Assembly: GCF_000716605.1 (NCBI RefSeq)
Contig: NZ_JNXE01000008.1
Location: forward strand, 1 to 64,000
Source: Streptomyces sp. NRRL F-525
GTDB taxonomy: Bacteria > Actinomycetota > Actinomycetes > Streptomycetales > Streptomycetaceae
Direction of reading: 5' to 3'
DNA length: 64,000 bases
A program made the translations under genes and the position numbers. The notes beneath the pieces were generated by a model. The model ran no database searches and was not told where the DNA came from. It saw only the letters and a program-made list of their open reading frames with translations. This document shows positions 62,075-64,000 of this stretch, piece after piece (position 1 is the first letter of the stretch; each line of letters starts with the position of its first letter).

Positions 62075-62391
62075 GGTGGTCTCCTTCCGTCCCGTGGCGG
62101 GGACCGGATCTGTCCTCGCGGAATGGATACGCACCGCTTGCTCTGGAGGTTCAGCCGGTGCACCGCAAGCTCCAGGGCGGGTCGGTCCGGCAGAAGCGCG
62201 CGGCTCGTACGCGGGGACCGGCCTGCTCCCTCTCGGTTGGCCACGTCTGATCCCGAGGCCTGCCTGGACGATCTGCTTGTGCACGGAGCGCAGTCGGCCG
62301 GCTGGCCACTCAACGGCGGTCAGCGGACCGTTCGCCAGCGGGAACCTCGGGGCCGTCCCTCCCTTCGGCTCCAGGGGGAGGCAGTCCAACC
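62075..62391. other. Intergenic region, 317 bases
   Basis: Contains the promoter region of the CBM protein gene. Both strands have short open frames that do not look like proteins. I see no clear hairpin or operator. Confidence 0.3.
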
Positions 62392-63417
62392 TCAGCCCGA
62401 CCGCGGGTCGACATGGATCTTCGGCCCCGGCCCGGCTCCGGCCGGACGCGAACCGGCGAGGACGGGCCCGACCTCCTCCAGGCCGACGGTCGCGGCGACC
62501 AGCGGTCTCGGGTCGACGGAGCCGTCGGCGTACGCGCGGATGGTGTCGTCGAGGCCGGGGGAGGCGGACAGGATGCCCACTGCGGTCACGTCCTTGAGCA
62601 CGAGCGTGCGGGTGTCGATCCTGCTGGGTGCACCGGCCAGCCCGACGTACACGAGCCGTCCGCCCGGCTCGACCAACCGCAGTGCCATGCCCGGCAGTTG
62701 GACGGCGTTGGAGGCGTCGACGATCGCGTCGAACGGCAGGTCCGGGAGTGACTCCTCCGTCCACATGTGCTCGAAGCCCAACTGGTGAGCGAAGGCGGGG
62801 GAGTTGTCGCCGCGGCCCATCAGGTGCACCTCGGCGCCCGTGGCCCGCAGGAACATCGCGACGAGCAGCCCGATGGTCCCGGGACCCAGGACCAGCGCCC
62901 GGTCGCCGGGCCCGACCGCGGCGGCCCGTGCCGCCCGCAGGGCGTTGCCGCCCGGCTCCACCAGTGCGCCCAGCACGGCGTCCACGGAGTCGGGCAGGAC
63001 GTGCAACGACGAGACGGGTACGGCGAGTTGCTCCGCGAGGGCGCCGGCCCGCTCCCCGCGTATGCCCACCTCCTGCCGCTTTTCGCAGACGTGCTGGTGC
63101 CCCCGGCGGCAGCGGCGGCAGGCACCGCAGCCGAGCATGGTGTCACCCATGACCCGGCGTCCCACCCACGCCCGGTCGACCCCGGCGCCCACCGCCGCGA
63201 CCCGGCCGGACCACTCGTGCCCGAGCCGCATCGGGTAGGAGGAGTGCCCCTGATGGAGGTAGGCCATCGCCCCGGTGTAGAACTCCACATCGGTGCCGCA
63301 CACGCCGACCCGTTCCACGTCGACGACGGCCTCACCGGGCGCGGCCACCGGTACCGGGACCTCATGGACGGCGTACTGTCCGGGGGCGGTCAGCACGAAG
63401 GCACGCATCAGGTGCAC
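62392..63417 (-). CDS. Zinc-dependent medium-chain alcohol/sorbitol dehydrogenase
   Basis: 341 residues from GTG 63417, eight bases after GGAG; ATG 63408 is an alternative start. Catalytic-zinc Cys in GVCGTDVEFYTG with LGHEWSGRV, and the structural-zinc lobe with four Cys (CGACRRCRRGHQHVC). The NAD(P)-binding domain has ALVLGPGTIGLLVAMFLRATGA. It oxidises a polyol, sugar or threonine-like alcohol in the cytosol. It follows an IclR regulator by 40 bases on the same strand and is probably its target. Confidence 0.9.
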   Translation of the reverse strand: MHLMRAFVLTAPGQYAVHEVPVPVAAPGEAVVDVERVGVCGTDVEFYTGAMAYLHQGHSSYPMRLGHEWSGRVAAVGAGVDRAWVGRRVMGDTMLGCGACRRCRRGHQHVCEKRQEVGIRGERAGALAEQLAVPVSSLHVLPDSVDAVLGALVEPGGNALRAARAAAVGPGDRALVLGPGTIGLLVAMFLRATGAEVHLMGRGDNSPAFAHQLGFEHMWTEESLPDLPFDAIVDASNAVQLPGMALRLVEPGGRLVYVGLAGAPSRIDTRTLVLKDVTAVGILSASPGLDDTIRAYADGSVDPRPLVAATVGLEEVGPVLAGSRPAGAGPGPKIHVDPRSG

Positions 63418-63457
63418 GGGTCGCTCTCCAGGTCTCCGGCGTCGGGTCGGCGGGGCT

Positions 63458-64000
63458 TCATCGGTGCGGTTCGCCCAGCGGCCCGAGCGCGGCACGGAAC
63501 TCGTCGAGGGCGTCGAGCAGGACGGACAGCGGTGTCCGGTAGGCCAGCGCGCTGACGCTCACCGCACCGGAGGGCTTCGTGGGAGAGGTCGCGTACACCG
63601 GCAGGGCAAGGCAGTTGACCCCGACCTCGTTCTCCTGGTCGTCGCAGGCGAAGCCCCGGGCGCGAACGGTGCGCAGGTCCCGGTACAAGTCGTCGGCGGT
63701 GCACAGGGTTTGGGGTGTACGGCGTTCGAGCGGGGAGTCGCCGATCCAGGCCTCGACGTCGTCCAGGGTGCCCAACTCGTGGGCCAGCAGCAGCTTTCCG
63801 ACGCCGGTGGCGTGCGCGGGATTGCGGCCGCCCACGGTCGAGGTCAGCCGGACGGCACCGGCCGGCGGGTCGACCTTGGCACGGTAGACGACCTCGCGGC
63901 CGTCCAGGACCGCGTAGTGCGCGGTCTCGCCGAACCGCGCCGCCAACGCGTCCAACAGCGGTCGTAGCCGGACGTGTTCGGGACGGGCCTCGTGGTGGGC
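63458..64000 (-). CDS. IclR-family regulator (C-terminal effector domain; runs off window)
   Basis: 181 codons are present; the N-terminal helix-turn-helix lies beyond base 64000. The frame is open to the window edge. The IclR effector domain is clear: GETAHYAVLDGREVVYRAKVD, GRNPAHATGVGKLLLAH, DDLYRDLRTVRARGFACDDQENEVGVNCLALPVY. IclR proteins bind small carbon compounds and control nearby catabolic genes. The zinc dehydrogenase follows downstream on the same strand. Confidence 0.9.
   Translation of the reverse strand, partial: AHHEARPEHVRLRPLLDALAARFGETAHYAVLDGREVVYRAKVDPPAGAVRLTSTVGGRNPAHATGVGKLLLAHELGTLDDVEAWIGDSPLERRTPQTLCTADDLYRDLRTVRARGFACDDQENEVGVNCLALPVYATSPTKPSGAVSVSALAYRTPLSVLLDALDEFRAALGPLGEPHR

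Noticed and set aside
61148..62788. 546-residue plus-strand open frame
   Set aside because: Opposes two genes with strong evidence; no ribosome site or recognisable domain.

Overview
The window is chromosomal DNA from a high-GC actinomycete, almost certainly Streptomyces or a close relative. GC is very high, codons end mainly in G or C, GTG and TTG starts are frequent, and many genes overlap by 4 bases (ATGA or GTGA). The content also fits: an LAETG sortase substrate, a SpoIIE-type phosphatase next to an RsbW-like kinase, a chitinase with a DasR-like site in its promoter, vdcBCD-type decarboxylase genes, and many one-component regulators beside the genes they probably control. I saw no rRNA, tRNA, CRISPR array, transposase or prophage. 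It reads as a metabolic and accessory chromosomal region.

Layout, left to right. 1-2096: end of a GlxD-like glutamate-synthase-domain gene, a sarcosine/N-methyl amino acid oxidase and an XRE-cupin regulator, all translationally coupled. 2208-7686: an MFS exporter, then a GH63-like glucosidase coupled to a GH13 enzyme. 7884-14902: an LAETG surface protein, a divergent MarR/MFS pair, a divergent TetR/patatin pair, a P450 and a DUF402 protein. 14928-18227: an AraC regulator divergent from ubiX-ubiD-vdcD. 18249-23728: an RsbW-like kinase and PP2C phosphatase, a MarR/LLM pair, a GH18 chitinase and a double-HTH MerR protein. 23770-25464: a DUF6194-like gene and a putative exported metalloprotease-like effector.

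25637-42758 is the largest functional unit: a LacI regulator followed by a 15.7-kb carbohydrate-utilisation operon. It holds an Opp/Dpp-type binding protein, a permease, a fused permease-ATPase, a second ATPase, then GH43, GH42, GH3, a DUF5060/DUF4038 hydrolase and a GH78 rhamnosidase. A 19-bp LacI-type operator occurs upstream of both lacI and the transporter (15 of 19 bases shared). The enzyme set points to a plant-derived branched glycan or glycoside.

42810-45744: a LysR regulator and a class-V aminotransferase sharing a near-identical 14-bp operator, and a DUF6069-like membrane protein. 45750-51297: a five-gene operon with an ABC importer, a GDPD gene that appears frameshifted at a G6 run, and an inositol-monophosphatase family enzyme. 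51478-54428: TetR, a TetX-like flavoprotein monooxygenase and an esterase. 54558-56022: an oxidoreductase and an HxlR regulator whose promoters carry the same 33-bp element in opposite orientations. 57104-59545: an alaX/XRE/threonine-aldolase operon. 59634-64000: glutamate decarboxylase, a membrane-anchored carbohydrate-binding protein, a zinc dehydrogenase and the 3' part of an IclR regulator.

The recurring theme is local regulation. At least seven intergenic regions carry a palindrome that can be paired with the adjacent regulator. All operator assignments are inferences from sequence symmetry and repetition. All functional calls rest on reading motifs by eye, without database searches.
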